DNA of 64,000 nt from Lepidostoma basale (GCA_022606425.2 JAHDVF020001469.1:558001-622000); one strand, 5' to 3'. Counted from the stretch's first letter, positions 9,060 through 18,600 are shown. The notes: generated from the sequence alone by a model not told the origin. Program-made: numbers and translations.

Positions 9060-9575
9060 ATATTCTGATTAATACACAATTAATTACGACCCTTATGTAT
9101 GGAAGTGAAGCTTGGAGTTGACAGAAGAAGGATGAAAGTAGGATAAATGCCGTAGAAATGAGGTCACTAAGAAGGATGTACGGAAAAACAATGTATTATA
9201 GAATATCTAATGATGAAGTAAGAAAGGAATGTAAAGCGGATGAATATGTGATAAATAAAATCAAGAAAGAATCACTAATATAGTTTGGACATATGGAACG
9301 AATGGATGAGGGAAGAATGATTAAAATTATATATACTAGTAGTGTGAATGGAAAAAGAAGTCGAGGAAGGCCAAGGAAGACATGGCATGACCAAATTAAT
9401 CACTTACTGAAAGGCGGCCATGCTCGAAGTAGGAACAATCGACGAGCGTGCATGTCACGATGTGTGAATGTAGAAGAAGGGCGAGAGTTATGTCAGGATA
9501 GAACAATGTGGCGTTCCATCCTCTCTGCCCACCCCTCCGGGAAAACGGCGTGATGGTTAGTTTGTTAGTTAGTTA
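9060..9575 (+). mobile_element. L-HMERM-C LINE, C-terminal fragment
   Basis: Carries YGSEAWS, SRINAVEMRSLRRMYGKT and, after a stop at 9281, FGHMERMDEGRM, RSRGRPRKTWHDQIN, ACMSRCVNVEEGRELCQDR and ILSAHPSGKTA, ending in GGCGTGATGG and a TTAG/TTTG tail. Subfamily C is set apart by SVNGKRSRGRPRKTWHDQIN. 5'-truncated and dead. Confidence 0.85.
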
Positions 9576-9576
9576 A

Positions 9577-9730
9577 TTATCTAAACTAACTAACTAACCA
9601 TCACGCCGTCCCCCCGAAGAGGTAGGCAGAAATACTGGACTGCCACACTTTTCTTTTCAGACATACTTTTCTCGACCCTTAACATTCATACACCGTGTTA
9701 TGCACGTACGTCTATTTATCCGACTTCTCA
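9577..9730 (-). mobile_element. L-HMERM-A LINE, 3' end
   Basis: Complement of the conserved terminus from the TTAG tail through the CQDR and ACMTRC codons to the CATGTGAGAAGTCGG segment. It lies tail-to-tail with the preceding C copy, only a few bases apart. Confidence 0.8.
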
Positions 9731-9731
9731 C

Positions 9732-9880
9732 ATGACTCTACGCGACAGAATAAGAAACACCAAGATCAGAGAAATACGTAATATCCAGAATGTTGTCACA
9801 TGGGAGAGAAAAAGTAGAAGATATTGGAGAGACTATGTTGAAAGAATGGGGCTTGAATGGATGGTTAGGGTCATGGGGGG
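9732..9880 (+). mobile_element. L-RRYW LINE fragment
   Basis: The frame carries LRDRIRNTKIREIRNIQNVV, SRRYWRDYVERM and then decays. Partial copy of the family at 8.4 kb. Confidence 0.6.
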
Positions 9881-10175
9881 ATATACCGTGCTGAAAAGTA
9901 TGTGTACCTGCCATGAAACGCCATAGTTGCATAACATCAGCAACACTACCATTTAGTCCGACTCTCTGGCGTCCACGTGTGATCTTTATGATCCCGCAAA
10001 CCCTGGGTGTGGCATATTGGACGTACTCGTATTTTGATGTGCCCCAGCTCACAGAGAGAGGGCGAATGGCGATTTTCGGCGCCACAAAACCAGTCACCCA
10101 CAGCTATGGGAACTAACACCCCTACAGAAAAACCTTGATCCTCCTAGTAAGGGGGTAACTCCCAACTCCCAAGCC
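9881..10175. other. No recognised feature
   Basis: Moderate GC. Overlapping open frames on both strands have no recognisable domain. Confidence 0.4.
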
Positions 10176-10322
10176 TGATCGCTGGACCGACGATCTGAAG
10201 AGGATTGCTGGACATGGATGGATGGGAGCGGCAATGGATAGGGGGCATTGGCGGGCTTTGGGAGAGGCCTAGAGGCCGAGAGGCCCTGGATGACAGACGG
10301 CTGATGATGATGATGATGATTG
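10176..10322 (+). mobile_element. L-WAGH LINE, 3' end
   Basis: Starts in the RWTDDLKRIAGHGWM segment and ends with GACAGACGGCTGATGATGATG, the GAT-repeat tail typical of this family. Confidence 0.75.
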
Positions 10323-10324
10323 GT

Positions 10325-10640
10325 TAGGTTAAGCGATCGCTTTATGTTAACAACATTCCCCATTCCACCCTTCTTATGACCACCACGTCTGACAAATTTT
10401 TGAAAGTGAATATATATACTATGTTGAGAAACACTTCACATTTTTAGTTCAATCTACACTAGCGCCATCTATTAAGATTAGGTGTAAGCATCAAGCAGAA
10501 AATCTTTATTAATGCAATGTGAAAGGCTTTGCAATTATCATACATTGCTAGATAACGCCTGGAGATGGCTCTCCAATTTTTATGCTTTTAACTTGGACCA
10601 GTTTTTATACAACATTTTGAACATTTGAATTTTGTATACA
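10325..10640 (-). repeat. Interspersed repeat X
   Basis: Non-coding repeat shared with 40.86-41.23, 51.7-52.39 and 55.05-55.44 kb. Diagnostic parts are an AACATTCCCCATT block near 10350, CTAGCGCCATCTATTAAGAT near 10460, and GTATACATTCAAAATG near 10630. Class unknown; a non-autonomous DNA element is possible. Confidence 0.65.
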
Positions 10641-11113
10641 TTCAAAATGTTTAATAATTTAATATTTTAATAAATCGAGAGATTTGTATTCGCAGTGAAT
10701 CAAAAAATCTAAATGCCAAAACCTTAGTTCATTTCTGAGTGATGGGGCCTTGTCATTTTAGAAGGGCGGATTTGAATATCTTGATGCGGTACTGTCAAAA
10801 AGTTTGTGGGTACATGCCATGTGAACTAATATACGGCTCTCGCAAGATAAATGATAAACTGGATATTCGACGATTCCAAAGATCAATAAGACCATACCCA
10901 AAGCTGCGTGGGGTGCTCACAGGGTGGAAGATACCTATCTCTGCAAAATTCGTATACGCAATTAATTCGCCAAGTTACAAGCACCATGTGTGTGTTATAT
11001 TACACTATATGATGTTGTGTGTTTGTTTGCATTGTTTAAAGGTAATATATGGGCCAAAGGTCAGGTATAAACGAACCAACCGTTGATGTATAGCAAAAAC
11101 AAGTTCGCATTAC
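10641..11113. other. No recognised feature
   Basis: A 115-codon frame at 10739-11086 shows no domain I recognise and no good codon pattern. The region could hold a decayed element. Confidence 0.35.
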
Positions 11114-12446
11114 AAATACGTTTAAAAATAACCAACTAACTAACTAACCATCACGCCGCGCCGGTAGACAGAAAGAATGGACTGCCACACTTTTTTTTCC
11201 CGACATATTTCTCTCGCTTTCTCAACATCTATCTATCCCACGGCATTTCTTCTAGAAATGCTCGGAACCAATTCTTTACAGCTTTGAAGAGTTGGGTATC
11301 TCATAACCCATTTCATTAAATTAATCAGGGGATATTTCGAGAACTCGGCCGTGCTAGAGGGTGTTGGTCTTTTTGTCCCTGATAGATTTCTCCGACAGCG
11401 ACAGCACAGATTGTTTTACCAACCGGCCACCAGAACCAATCTGCCTCTGGTGACACCGGTGGGAAGAGCAATTAGTTTGCTGAACGCGGTCTCCTCGGAG
11501 ATCGACGTATTTTATATTAGTGAAGGTACGTTCAGGGGACAAATACTCTTGACTTTAGAAAGTATCTTGTCTTCCTAATGTCGAACCATCTCTAATGCGT
11601 TCCTGGTACTTTATTGTATTTTTATCATATTTTACCTGTACTTAATAGATGCCTTAAACATTTTCCTGTTTGTAATGTCTATTGAGTTAATAAACTGATT
11701 TGATTTAATTTGATTAGATTTGAAACATTCATACATCGTGTCATGCACGCCCGTCGATTTCTCTGACTCCTCACATGGCCGACATTAAATATTTGATTAA
11801 TATGATCGTGCTACGTTTTCCTCGGTCTTCCTCTATTTCTGGTTCTATCAACATCGTTAACATATATTTTTTCTCCACTTTTTCTTCAATCATTCTTTCC
11901 ATATATCCAAACCATCTTAATAATCCTTTAATTATTTTATTCATAACACCATCATTCGCACCACATTCACTTCTTATATTTTCATTCGACACTCCATCAT
12001 ACACAGAGTACTACTATGAACTACAAGTCCTGGTGAATAGTATGTACGAGTATGAGGTATGCATGCGAAATGATCTGATGATGAATGTTAAAAAGTCCAA
12101 TATAATGATTATTGAAAGAGAAGAAAACATGACAGTCTGCAACATTAGCGTGAATGGTGAAAATTTGGAGCAAGTAGATGAGTTCGAGTATTTAGGTAGT
12201 ATATTTACAAGAGATGGGCGAGTGGAGAGGGATATTGAAAGAAGGGTTGGGGCAGGCAACAAAGTGAATGGTGCACTTAAAGTTGTCATCACTAATAAAA
12301 ACCTATCCAAAAAAGCTAGAATGGCAGTGCACAATGGTGTTCTTCTACCGACCCTTATGTATGGAAGCAAAGCATGGAACTGGCAAAAGTAGGATGAAAG
12401 TAGAATAAATGCAGTAGAAATGAGATCTCTTAGAAATACTTTTAAA
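11114..12446 (-). mobile_element. L-HMERM-A LINE with 5' inversion (twin-primed)
   Basis: The 3' part is on the minus strand (11127-11228 and 11724-12007). The more 5' part lies inverted on the plus strand (about 12014-12433): a frame with ISVNGENLEQVDEFEYLG, GAGNKVNGALKVV, LMYGSKAWNWQK. The segments meet in family coordinates with about 15 bp lost. Target duplication AAATACGTTTAAA at 11114-11126 and AAATACTTTTAAA at 12434-12446. A later L-PWLY insertion splits the 3' part. Confidence 0.85.
11229..11723 (+). mobile_element. L-PWLY LINE nested in L-HMERM-A
   Basis: 5'-truncated. Motifs YPTAFLLEMLGTNSLQL (frame broken), LFVPDRFLRQRQHRLFYQPA, RTNLPLVTPVGRAI, EIDVFYISE, stop near 11578, and a TTGATTTGATT tail. 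Duplication AACAT at 11224-11228 and 11724-11728. Confidence 0.85.
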
Positions 12447-12529
12447 GATACAGAAATTTTAAATCATCTTAAAAGTATAATTTTATTAATCAGAATTTCG
12501 CTTCCTATTGCTTAAAAAACGCACGCATG

Positions 12530-12975
12530 TTTTCAATATTTATACTGCTCTGTCCTGACATATCCCTCGAGCATCCTCTACATTTATACATCTTAACATG
12601 CGAGCTCGTCGATTTTTCCGACTTCGAATGTGACTGCCTTTTAGTATTTCATTAATTTGGTCGTGCCATGCTTTCCTTGATCTTCCGCGGCTTCTCTTTC
12701 GACTCACACTACTTGTATACAACATTTTAACTGTTCTTCTCTAGTCCAATCGTTCCATATGTCCAAACCATCTCAGGAATGCAATCATCTGCCTTACATT
12801 TCTATCTTATTTCGTCATTTGGTATTCTATCATACACATTCTTCTCGGTGATCGCATTTCTACAGCATTTATTCTACTTTCATCCTTCTTTTGCCAGCTC
12901 CAAGCTTCACTTCCATACATAAGGTTTGGTACTAGAACTCCATTATGTACTGCCACCTTTGCTTTAGTGGATATA
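12530..12975 (-). mobile_element. L-HMERM-C LINE fragment
   Basis: The minus strand runs from VHNGVLVPNLMYGSEAWSWQ through SRINAVEMRSPRRM, WFGHMERLD, SVSRKRSRGRSRKAWHDQIN to INVEDARGICQDRAV. Instead of the usual terminus it ends in ATAAATATTGAAAACA, which also ends the copy at 13.43-13.48 kb. Confidence 0.8.
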
Positions 12976-13330
12976 TGTATATTTGCAGTAATGACATTTA
13001 CAGGGATTATTCAATTAAAATACGTTTATACGAGTACATTAACTATAGCTATAATATTTATAGTCACAATGTTGAAATTCAAAAGATTTTCAAATATAAC
13101 AGAAATATTTATATTTAGAAATTTCATGAAATTGTTTTTTTTTTAATTAAGATGGTTTATTAAATTATTAAATGGAGACAAGTCATGAGAATCAATAGCT
13201 GAAAAATTGTACACATTAATCGCGTTAAAATAACCTGATGTATAGAAATGTGGAAAGCAACGGGAAACAACCACATTAAAGCCCCAAGTGGCGTCCCAAG
13301 AACCTGCAAAAATATTATACATTACTGCAA
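12976..13330. other. AT-rich, with a short shared segment
   Basis: 13240-13310 resembles the complement of 39.36-39.42 kb (a segment with GGAAACAACCACATTAAAGCC). Otherwise nothing recognised. Confidence 0.4.
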
Positions 13331-13334
13331 CACA

Positions 13335-13490
13335 TTTTTTTCCGTGATCTCATTTCTACGGCATTTGTGGTAATTTCATCCTTATTTTGTCAGCTCCAAA
13401 CATTCACATTCCAAGATGTATAAATGTAGAGGATGCTCGGGGGATATGGACAGGACAGTGCAGTATAAATATTGAAAACAGATGGCCATT
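13335..13490. mobile_element. L-HMERM-C fragment with internal inversion
   Basis: The left half (to about 13422) is minus strand, around SRINAVEMRS. The right half (13423-13490) is plus strand, around RCINVEDARGI, ending in ATAAATATTGAAAACA. This is consistent with a 5'-inverted copy with an internal deletion. Confidence 0.6.
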
Positions 13491-13502
13491 GCTAAGCGTA
13501 AT

Positions 13503-13726
13503 TATTATTATTATTGTTATTATTATTATTATTATGTTGAATTGTTCTTTAACATATTAATTCTCGTGACATGTGATAGGTAGCTAATCTATCGCCATTT
13601 TATTGTCACGTGAATTCTACACCAGACCCAAGACAGTGACAATCACACTGCCATCGCCGGGAATCGAATCCAGGACCTTCGGTATGGCAGTCAAAGCACT
13701 TACCACTCGGCCACGAAGGTCGTCAT
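13503..13726 (-). mobile_element. tRNA-derived SINE, near full length
   Basis: Reading on the minus strand from 13726: A-box TGGCCGAGTGGTAAG, B-box GGATTCGATTCC, the GATGGCAGTGTGATTGTCAC segment, a body with ACGTGACAATAAAATGGCGA, then an AAT-repeat tail (13503-13535). About 220 bp. Best reference copy in the window. Confidence 0.85.
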
Positions 13727-13990
13727 CTGTTATTAAAGTAAATACGCATGATTACAAACAGCGTTTTATCGAAAATCTGAGATATACAATCAAAAATACC
13801 CGCACAATAAAACATACAATCAAAATACGAGTACACCTAAATTTACGGTTGTTACTCTCGCTACTTCCATGTTCGTGAGTGTGAGAGAGACAAGTTATCA
13901 GTCATGATCTGTCCTGCCCCCATAAGAACTAGCGCTAGAACTCCAGTACTACCATATTTGCTTCAATGGATGTATTTTCACCCATTTATA
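13727..13990. other. No recognised feature
   Basis: 13935-13985 weakly resembles a LINE L-HMERM-C segment; the rest is unassigned. Confidence 0.35.
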
Positions 13991-14375
13991 AACTAACTAA
14001 CTAACTTACCATCACGCCGTCTCCCCGGAGGGGTAGGCAGAAAGAATGGAACGCCACACTGTTCTGTCCTGACATACGTCTCTCGCTTCCTCTACATTCA
14101 TACATCTTGTCATGCACGCACGTCGATTTCTCCGACTCCTCACGTGACCGACATTCAATATTTGATTGATTTGATCGTGCCACGTTTTCCTCGGCCTTCC
14201 TCTATTTCTAGATCCGTTCACGCCGTTTACATATACCTTCTTTACCATTCTGTATTCACTCATTCTTTCCATGTGTCCAAACCATCTTAATGACCCTTTC
14301 CTTATTTTGTTCATAACACTTTCATTCGCACCACATTCACTTCTTATACTTGCATTTGTCACTGTATCATATACA
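13991..14375 (-). mobile_element. L-HMERM-A LINE, C-terminal fragment
   Basis: An intact C-terminal frame of 116 codons (14012-14362, minus): NASIRSECGANESVMNKIRKG, SLRWFGHMERMSEYRM, GRPRKTWHDQINQIL, ACMTRCMNVEEARDVCQDR, ILSAYPSGETA. TTAG tail on the left. One of the best-kept A copies, but without RT or endonuclease. Confidence 0.9.
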
Positions 14376-14800
14376 GATTTTATTACATATTTATTATTTA
14401 TTACATATTTAATAAGGTGAGATTATTGTATAGAGCGCGTATGATTTAGTGGAGAGACTTGGCGTTCGCGCCTCTAGCGTAGCACGCCATTGGTAATACA
14501 GTTGCTATATCGCTTCATACCCAATCGATCTTATTCTGTATGATTTATCACCTCACTCCCGACCGTTCGTACTCTAGCGCCCCCTCAGCTTCCGAACGGT
14601 CCCTGAGAGGAATGTAGCCCCAACGAGTGCTTTATTTATCGGTCTGTCATAAGCAAGGCGCATTTCTAGCAGTCGAGGATTCTTGCGATAAATAAAAACA
14701 CATTTTTCTTTCCAGCCACTTATTGAACGCGCCTCATTCTTGGATATAGCTGTGATGTGTTATGTGGTAAATTTTATTATTTTTAACTGTTAAATTAAAT
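14376..14800. other. Unique stretch
   Basis: 14430-14720 is GC-richer and unlike the repeats. No frame or RNA was recognised. Confidence 0.4.
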
Positions 14801-14805
14801 AACTT

Positions 14806-15060
14806 TGTTTTATGTATTATATATCATAGTTGTATTTTATTTTACGTGACAGCTGTTTCGTCAACCTATGTTGACATCATCAGGTGTTACAATAATATAT
14901 GAAATGTAATTTTTTTCGTGATTTTTCGAACCTTTATGTATGTATTTGTTCTTACACGTATGTCAATTTGAATAATTTCTTTGATATAATGATGGACTTA
15001 TTGAATGCTAAAGCATTAATCAAATGATTTTACTGAAATCTCTTGATAGAAGCTCATTTT
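14806..15060 (-). mobile_element. Type D hammerhead repeat
   Basis: Minus-strand copy of the repeat also seen at 15.5-15.78 and 49.44-49.69 kb: a segment encoding an EIIQID-like motif, then the hammerhead, then the ACAAAGTTATTTAAT-type flank. Penelope-like affiliation is inferred from the ribozyme type only. Confidence 0.6.
14836..14895 (-). ncRNA. Hammerhead ribozyme, type D, intact core
   Basis: Minus strand: CTGATGA (complement of 14877-14883), helix II GTCAAC/GTTGAC with six perfect pairs (14870-14875 and 14860-14865), loop of four, GAAACAGCTGTC (complement of 14848-14859), cleavage expected after the base paired to 14848. All core positions fit CUGANGA...GAAA...UH. Helix I is short. Confidence 0.8.
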
Positions 15061-15071
15061 AAATAATAATT

Positions 15072-15237
15072 AAATAAAACGATGTTTTTTAACTACTTCC
15101 ACTTTTGTCTTTATTTAGACAGCGACCGGTTTCGCCAGGCTCGCTGGCCAGTCTGTCGATGCCAGCGAGCCTGGCGAAACCGGTCGCTGTCTAAATAAAG
15201 ACAAAAGTGGAAGTAGTTAAAAAACATCGTTTTATTT
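15072..15237. mobile_element. Perfect 77-bp hairpin with type E hammerhead halves
   Basis: Arms 15072-15148 and 15161-15237 are exact inverted copies, loop 12 bp. Each arm holds GCGAAACCGGTCGCTGTC next to helix II GCCAG/CTGGC. On the plus strand the core place reads CTGTCGA (15153-15159), one base from CUGANGA. The outer flank recurs at 50.26-50.34 kb. Confidence 0.75.
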
Positions 15238-15273
15238 CATTATTATCTAAAGCATTAACACTGTGGAATAGAA

Positions 15274-15508
15274 ATATACTTAGGAAATTGAAAATAACTT
15301 TGTTTAATTCACTATTTATTAAAAAAAAAACACGACATGTTTCGGAGGATACCTCCTTCTTCGTGTGTAAAAATATAATAAAAACTTAGTTTTTATTATA
15401 TTTTTACACATGAAGTTGGCGGAAACCTCCGAAACATATCGTGTTTTTTAATCTTTTTTTTAATAAATAGTTGATTAAACAAAATTATTTTCAATTTCCT
15501 AAGTATAT
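15274..15508. mobile_element. Inverted pair of type B hammerhead repeats
   Basis: Arms 15274-15386 and 15388-15508 face each other with almost no loop. The left arm (minus) has GGAGG/CCTCC helix II and GAAACATGTC (complement of 15334-15343). The right arm (plus) has a decayed GGCGG/CCTCC and GAAACATATC (15431-15440). The core of each arm is damaged relative to the 17.2-kb copy. Confidence 0.65.
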
Positions 15509-15509
15509 A

Positions 15510-15790
15510 TAATTATGAAGTTAAATTAGAGCAAGAACTTCAAAATTATATCAAAGAAATTATTCAAATTGACATAGGAACAGATACACATAAAGGTTCG
15601 AAAAATCACGAAAAAAATTAAATTTGATATATTATTGTAACATCTGATGATGTCAACATAGGTTGACGAAACAGCTCTCGCGTAAAATAAAATACAATTG
15701 AGATACATAAAACAAAGTTATTTAATTAAACAGTTTAAAATGTTAAGGTATCATAGTGTTTTGGCCAAAACAATGGACTATTTTATTAAA
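15510..15790 (+). mobile_element. Type D hammerhead repeat
   Basis: Plus copy with the AAGAACTTCAAAATTATATC segment, then the ribozyme at 15644-15679, then the ACAAAGTTATTTAATTAAACAG flank and a GTTAAGGTATCATAGTGTT segment shared with 1.06-1.1 kb. Confidence 0.6.
15630..15692 (+). ncRNA. Hammerhead ribozyme, type D
   Basis: CTGATGA 15644-15650, helix II GTCAAC 15652-15657 and GTTGAC 15662-15667, GAAACAGCTCTC 15668-15679. The core is intact; helix III carries one G-to-C change that breaks its palindrome. Confidence 0.7.
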
Positions 15791-15869
15791 TTTTCTAGAA
15801 CTCCATAATTATATTCTTCTTTTTTCTTCTTTCCCAGCCTATTTTCGTCCACTCATGGACAAATATGTG

Positions 15870-16160
15870 TAAAAATGAATGTGATATGAACAAAATAAAG
15901 AAAGGGTTATAAATAATATAATTAAAGCTAATTAAGATGGTTTGGACACATGAAAAGAATGAATGAAGAAAGAAAGATAGAGAAAGTTTATGTAAACAAG
16001 AAAAAGAAGAACCAAGGAAAACGTGGCATAATCAATTCAATCAAATATTAAATGTCGGCCCCACGAGAAGGCAGAGAAATCAACGTGCGTGCATGACACG
16101 ATGTATGAATGTCGAGAAAGCGAGATAATGTATATATGTCAAGTGAGAACATTCTAAACA
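15870..16160 (+). mobile_element. L-HMERM-A LINE, decayed C-terminal fragment
   Basis: RWFGHMKRMNEER, a decayed PRKTWHNQFNQIL segment and ACMTRCMNVEKAR, with small deletions. Ends without the usual terminus where repeat Y begins. Confidence 0.75.
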
Positions 16161-16164
16161 TATC

Positions 16165-16850
16165 GTGTATTCTGATTTTGAAAATTTGCTTTAGTTCATG
16201 TGGTGCTCCCGTAAATTTGTAGATATTTCGTGTAAAAGTGAATTGTTTTGGCCAATTTGATTGTTGCCGCACTTTATAATAGTTAATTGTGACACGTAAT
16301 ACGTTTATGCGGTTTCGACCTTAAAATTATACAAGTTTTTTCGTTTATATAAAGAATTTTGACAGGTGTAAAAATAATTTTTTCATTTGTTCCAATGACA
16401 ATATGAATAATTTCTTCAATATTATTTTAAAGTTCTTGCTGGTGTTTGATTGCTTTAAGTACCTAATGCAGCTTATTTAAAAAAAAAACGGTGGATGCGA
16501 GTAACATAAATCTAATAATCACAAAAGTCCGGATCGTCCATGTCAACAACTGCACCATCTAAAATGAACATTGTGTTAATATATTTTTATTTTGTTATTT
16601 TATTTTATTTTATATCATTGTATTTTATATGATTTGTTTTAGATTTATTTTGTGGATGTTGAACGATCGAAGTGTGCGTGGGAGATGCCTATTGGTGGCG
16701 ATGAGGTTCGCAACCCATCACACCACGTCTTCCGCGGGGCGAAAAGAGAAGGATGGAGTGCCGCATCGGTTGTAATGTGACGGTCCATTCTTTCTGCCTA
16801 CCCTTTCGGGGAGACGGCGTGATGGTTAGTTAGCTAGTTAGTAAGTAAAT
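16165..16850 (+). mobile_element. Repeat Y, copy 1 (LINE-tailed non-autonomous element)
   Basis: Shares about 670 bp with 23.22-23.88 kb. It contains an antisense piece related to type D repeats, an AT-rich core, a conserved GATGCCTATTGGTGGCGATG block with a weak B-box-like GGTTCGCAACC, and the last 60 bp of L-HMERM-A with the TTAG tail. No coding frame is conserved. Likely mobilised by the LINE machinery. Confidence 0.65.
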
Positions 16851-17138
16851 GAATTGTGTTGTTGTAACAGTGTTCTATATTAAACAGTTAATAATGTTTA
16901 AATATCGTAATGTTTCCTTAATCAAAAGATTAATTTTATTCAAGAGATTTGTGTAAGTTTGTTAAATATGAACTTTATATGATAGAGTGTCAAAGGCAAA
17001 TAAAAAAATTAATGCAGTGCGAACGAACGTGTAATGAATAAAATAGAGAAAAGATTATTAATAACATAATTAAGATGGTTTGGACGCATGAAAAGAATGA
17101 ATGAAGAAATAATGATAAAGACAGTAGGTATATGTTTA

Positions 17139-17390
17139 ACTTATTGAACGCTAAGGACTGGAATTCCATAATAATATATAATACTTAGGAAATTGAAAAT
17201 AACTTTGTTTAATCCACTATTTATTAAAAAACACGACATTTTTCGGAGGATACCTCCATCTTCAGGTATAAAAATATAATAAAAACTAAACAAAGTCAGA
17301 GTAATAAAAAAGCGCATTTAAAATTCGATACAATAATTCAGATTTCAAAATTAACCTGGGGTATATGTTATAAGTACCTAAGTATAGTAC
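17139..17390 (-). mobile_element. Compact 252-bp insertion with one hammerhead
   Basis: Inserted in a LINE with candidate duplication ATGTTTA at 17132-17138 and 17391-17397. It carries one type B ribozyme on the minus strand and no open frame. Its flank matches one arm of the 15.27-15.51 kb pair. It resembles a small ribozyme-bearing retroelement, though the mode of integration is inferred. Confidence 0.65.
17226..17272 (-). ncRNA. Hammerhead ribozyme, type B, intact core
   Basis: Minus strand: CTGAAGA (complement of 17259-17265), helix II GGAGG/CCTCC with five pairs (17253-17257 and 17245-17249) and ATA loop, GAAAAATGTC (complement of 17235-17244). Helix I can form four pairs. The only flaw is one change in helix III. 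Confidence 0.75.
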
Positions 17391-17629
17391 ATGTTTACAC
17401 GAAAAAGATGAACCGAGGAAAACGTGGCATAATCAATTCAATCAAATATTAAATTTCGGCCCTATGAGATTTCAGAGAAATCGACGTGCGTGCCTGACAC
17501 GATGTATGAATGTTGAGAAAGCGATATAATGTATATATGTCAAATGAGAACATTGTGGCGGTATATTCATATTACCTACTCCTTATAAGAGACGGCGTGA
17601 TGGTTAGTTATTTGGTATACTCATATTTC

Positions 17630-18150
17630 CGAAGAGCCCATATCTACCCTTATAAATGTACTGTCAGTATTTCAATACAATAGATATCGCATAGCTACAA
17701 TATTGAGAAATATCTTTTCAGGATGCTGCGCATTTTTCTTTCGGGGCGCGTCTCAATTATTTACTAACAGAGACAGACAAATCGAAGGACACTTTATATT
17801 ATTACCTGAAGAAATATGACAAATATTTTGATATTGCGAGGGGAGGGATTATTTTAGGGGTTGCGGCTGCATTGATCACTGTGTTGTTGTTTTATTCTCT
17901 ATAGAAGATCAGTCAGAGGTTACACGCAGAATATACAAAGTCGTCTGAACGCAGATGTATTTTTTTCTTTCTCTAACTATAACTATAATAACTCTAATAT
18001 TATTTCTATAACATATGTTATTTAGGTATCAATTGTGTATTTTCTTTTGCTGTTGTATTGCTATATGTGTACGGCGGGATATCGAGGGAGAGTAGCGTAG
18101 CTTAAGTGTAGTCTGGGTCCCCCTTGGTTGCAAATATACTCGTACGTATA
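17630..18150. other. No recognised feature
   Basis: Unique, with a short ATT run near 18153-18165. No convincing frame. Confidence 0.4.
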
Positions 18151-18171
18151 TTATTATTATTATTATATATT

Positions 18172-18420
18172 ATTAGAAGAAGGGTTGGGGCTGGCAACTA
18201 AAGTCTATCCAAAAAAAGATAAAATTGCAGTGCACAATTATGTTGTTGTACCGACCCTTATGTATGGAAGCAAAGCATGGAACTGGCAAAAGAAGGTTGA
18301 AAGTAGAATAAATGCAGTAGAAATAAGATCTCTTAGACGAATGTTAAAAAAAATTATGAATGATAGAGTCATGAATGAAAATATAAGAAGTGAATGCAGT
18401 GCGAATGAAAGTGTTATGAC
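18172..18420 (+). mobile_element. L-HMERM-A LINE fragment
   Basis: Starts at RRVGAGN with an internal deletion to LSKKDK, then LMYGSKAWNWQKKVESRINAVEIRSLRRM, NENIRSECSANESVM. Truncated at both ends. Confidence 0.8.
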
Positions 18421-18464
18421 AGGTCATTTGAACCCATTTACTGTATACATATTTTTGTTGCTAT

Positions 18465-18600
18465 TATATTGATTCACACGACATGTGATAGGTAGCTAAT
18501 CTATCGGCATTTTATTGTCACGTGATTTCTACACCAGACCAAAGACAGTGTGACAATCACACTGCCATCGCCGGGAATCGAACCCAGGACCTTCGGTTGT
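18465..18600 (-). mobile_element. tRNA-derived SINE, truncated
   Basis: Minus-strand body and B-box GGTTCGATTCC; the A-box end is cut off at about 18600 by unrelated sequence. Confidence 0.8.

Larger units (their letters stand above)
17020..17625 (+). mobile_element. L-HMERM-A LINE split by a hammerhead element
   Basis: Left part to 17138 (NEIMIKTVG end), right part from 17391 (GKRGIINSIKY-type decayed WHDQINQI segment, then ACLTRCMNVEKA) to GGCGTGATGG at about 17605. The same order is continuous at 15.95-16.13 kb, so the middle is an insertion. Confidence 0.75.

Noticed and set aside
10739..11086. A host exon of 115 codons
   Set aside because: No recognisable domain, biased only by low stop frequency; no clean splice sites bounding it.
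11775..12392. A 205-codon plus frame as a gene
   Set aside because: It is a chance fusion of antisense L-HMERM (left) and sense L-HMERM (right) across the inversion junction.
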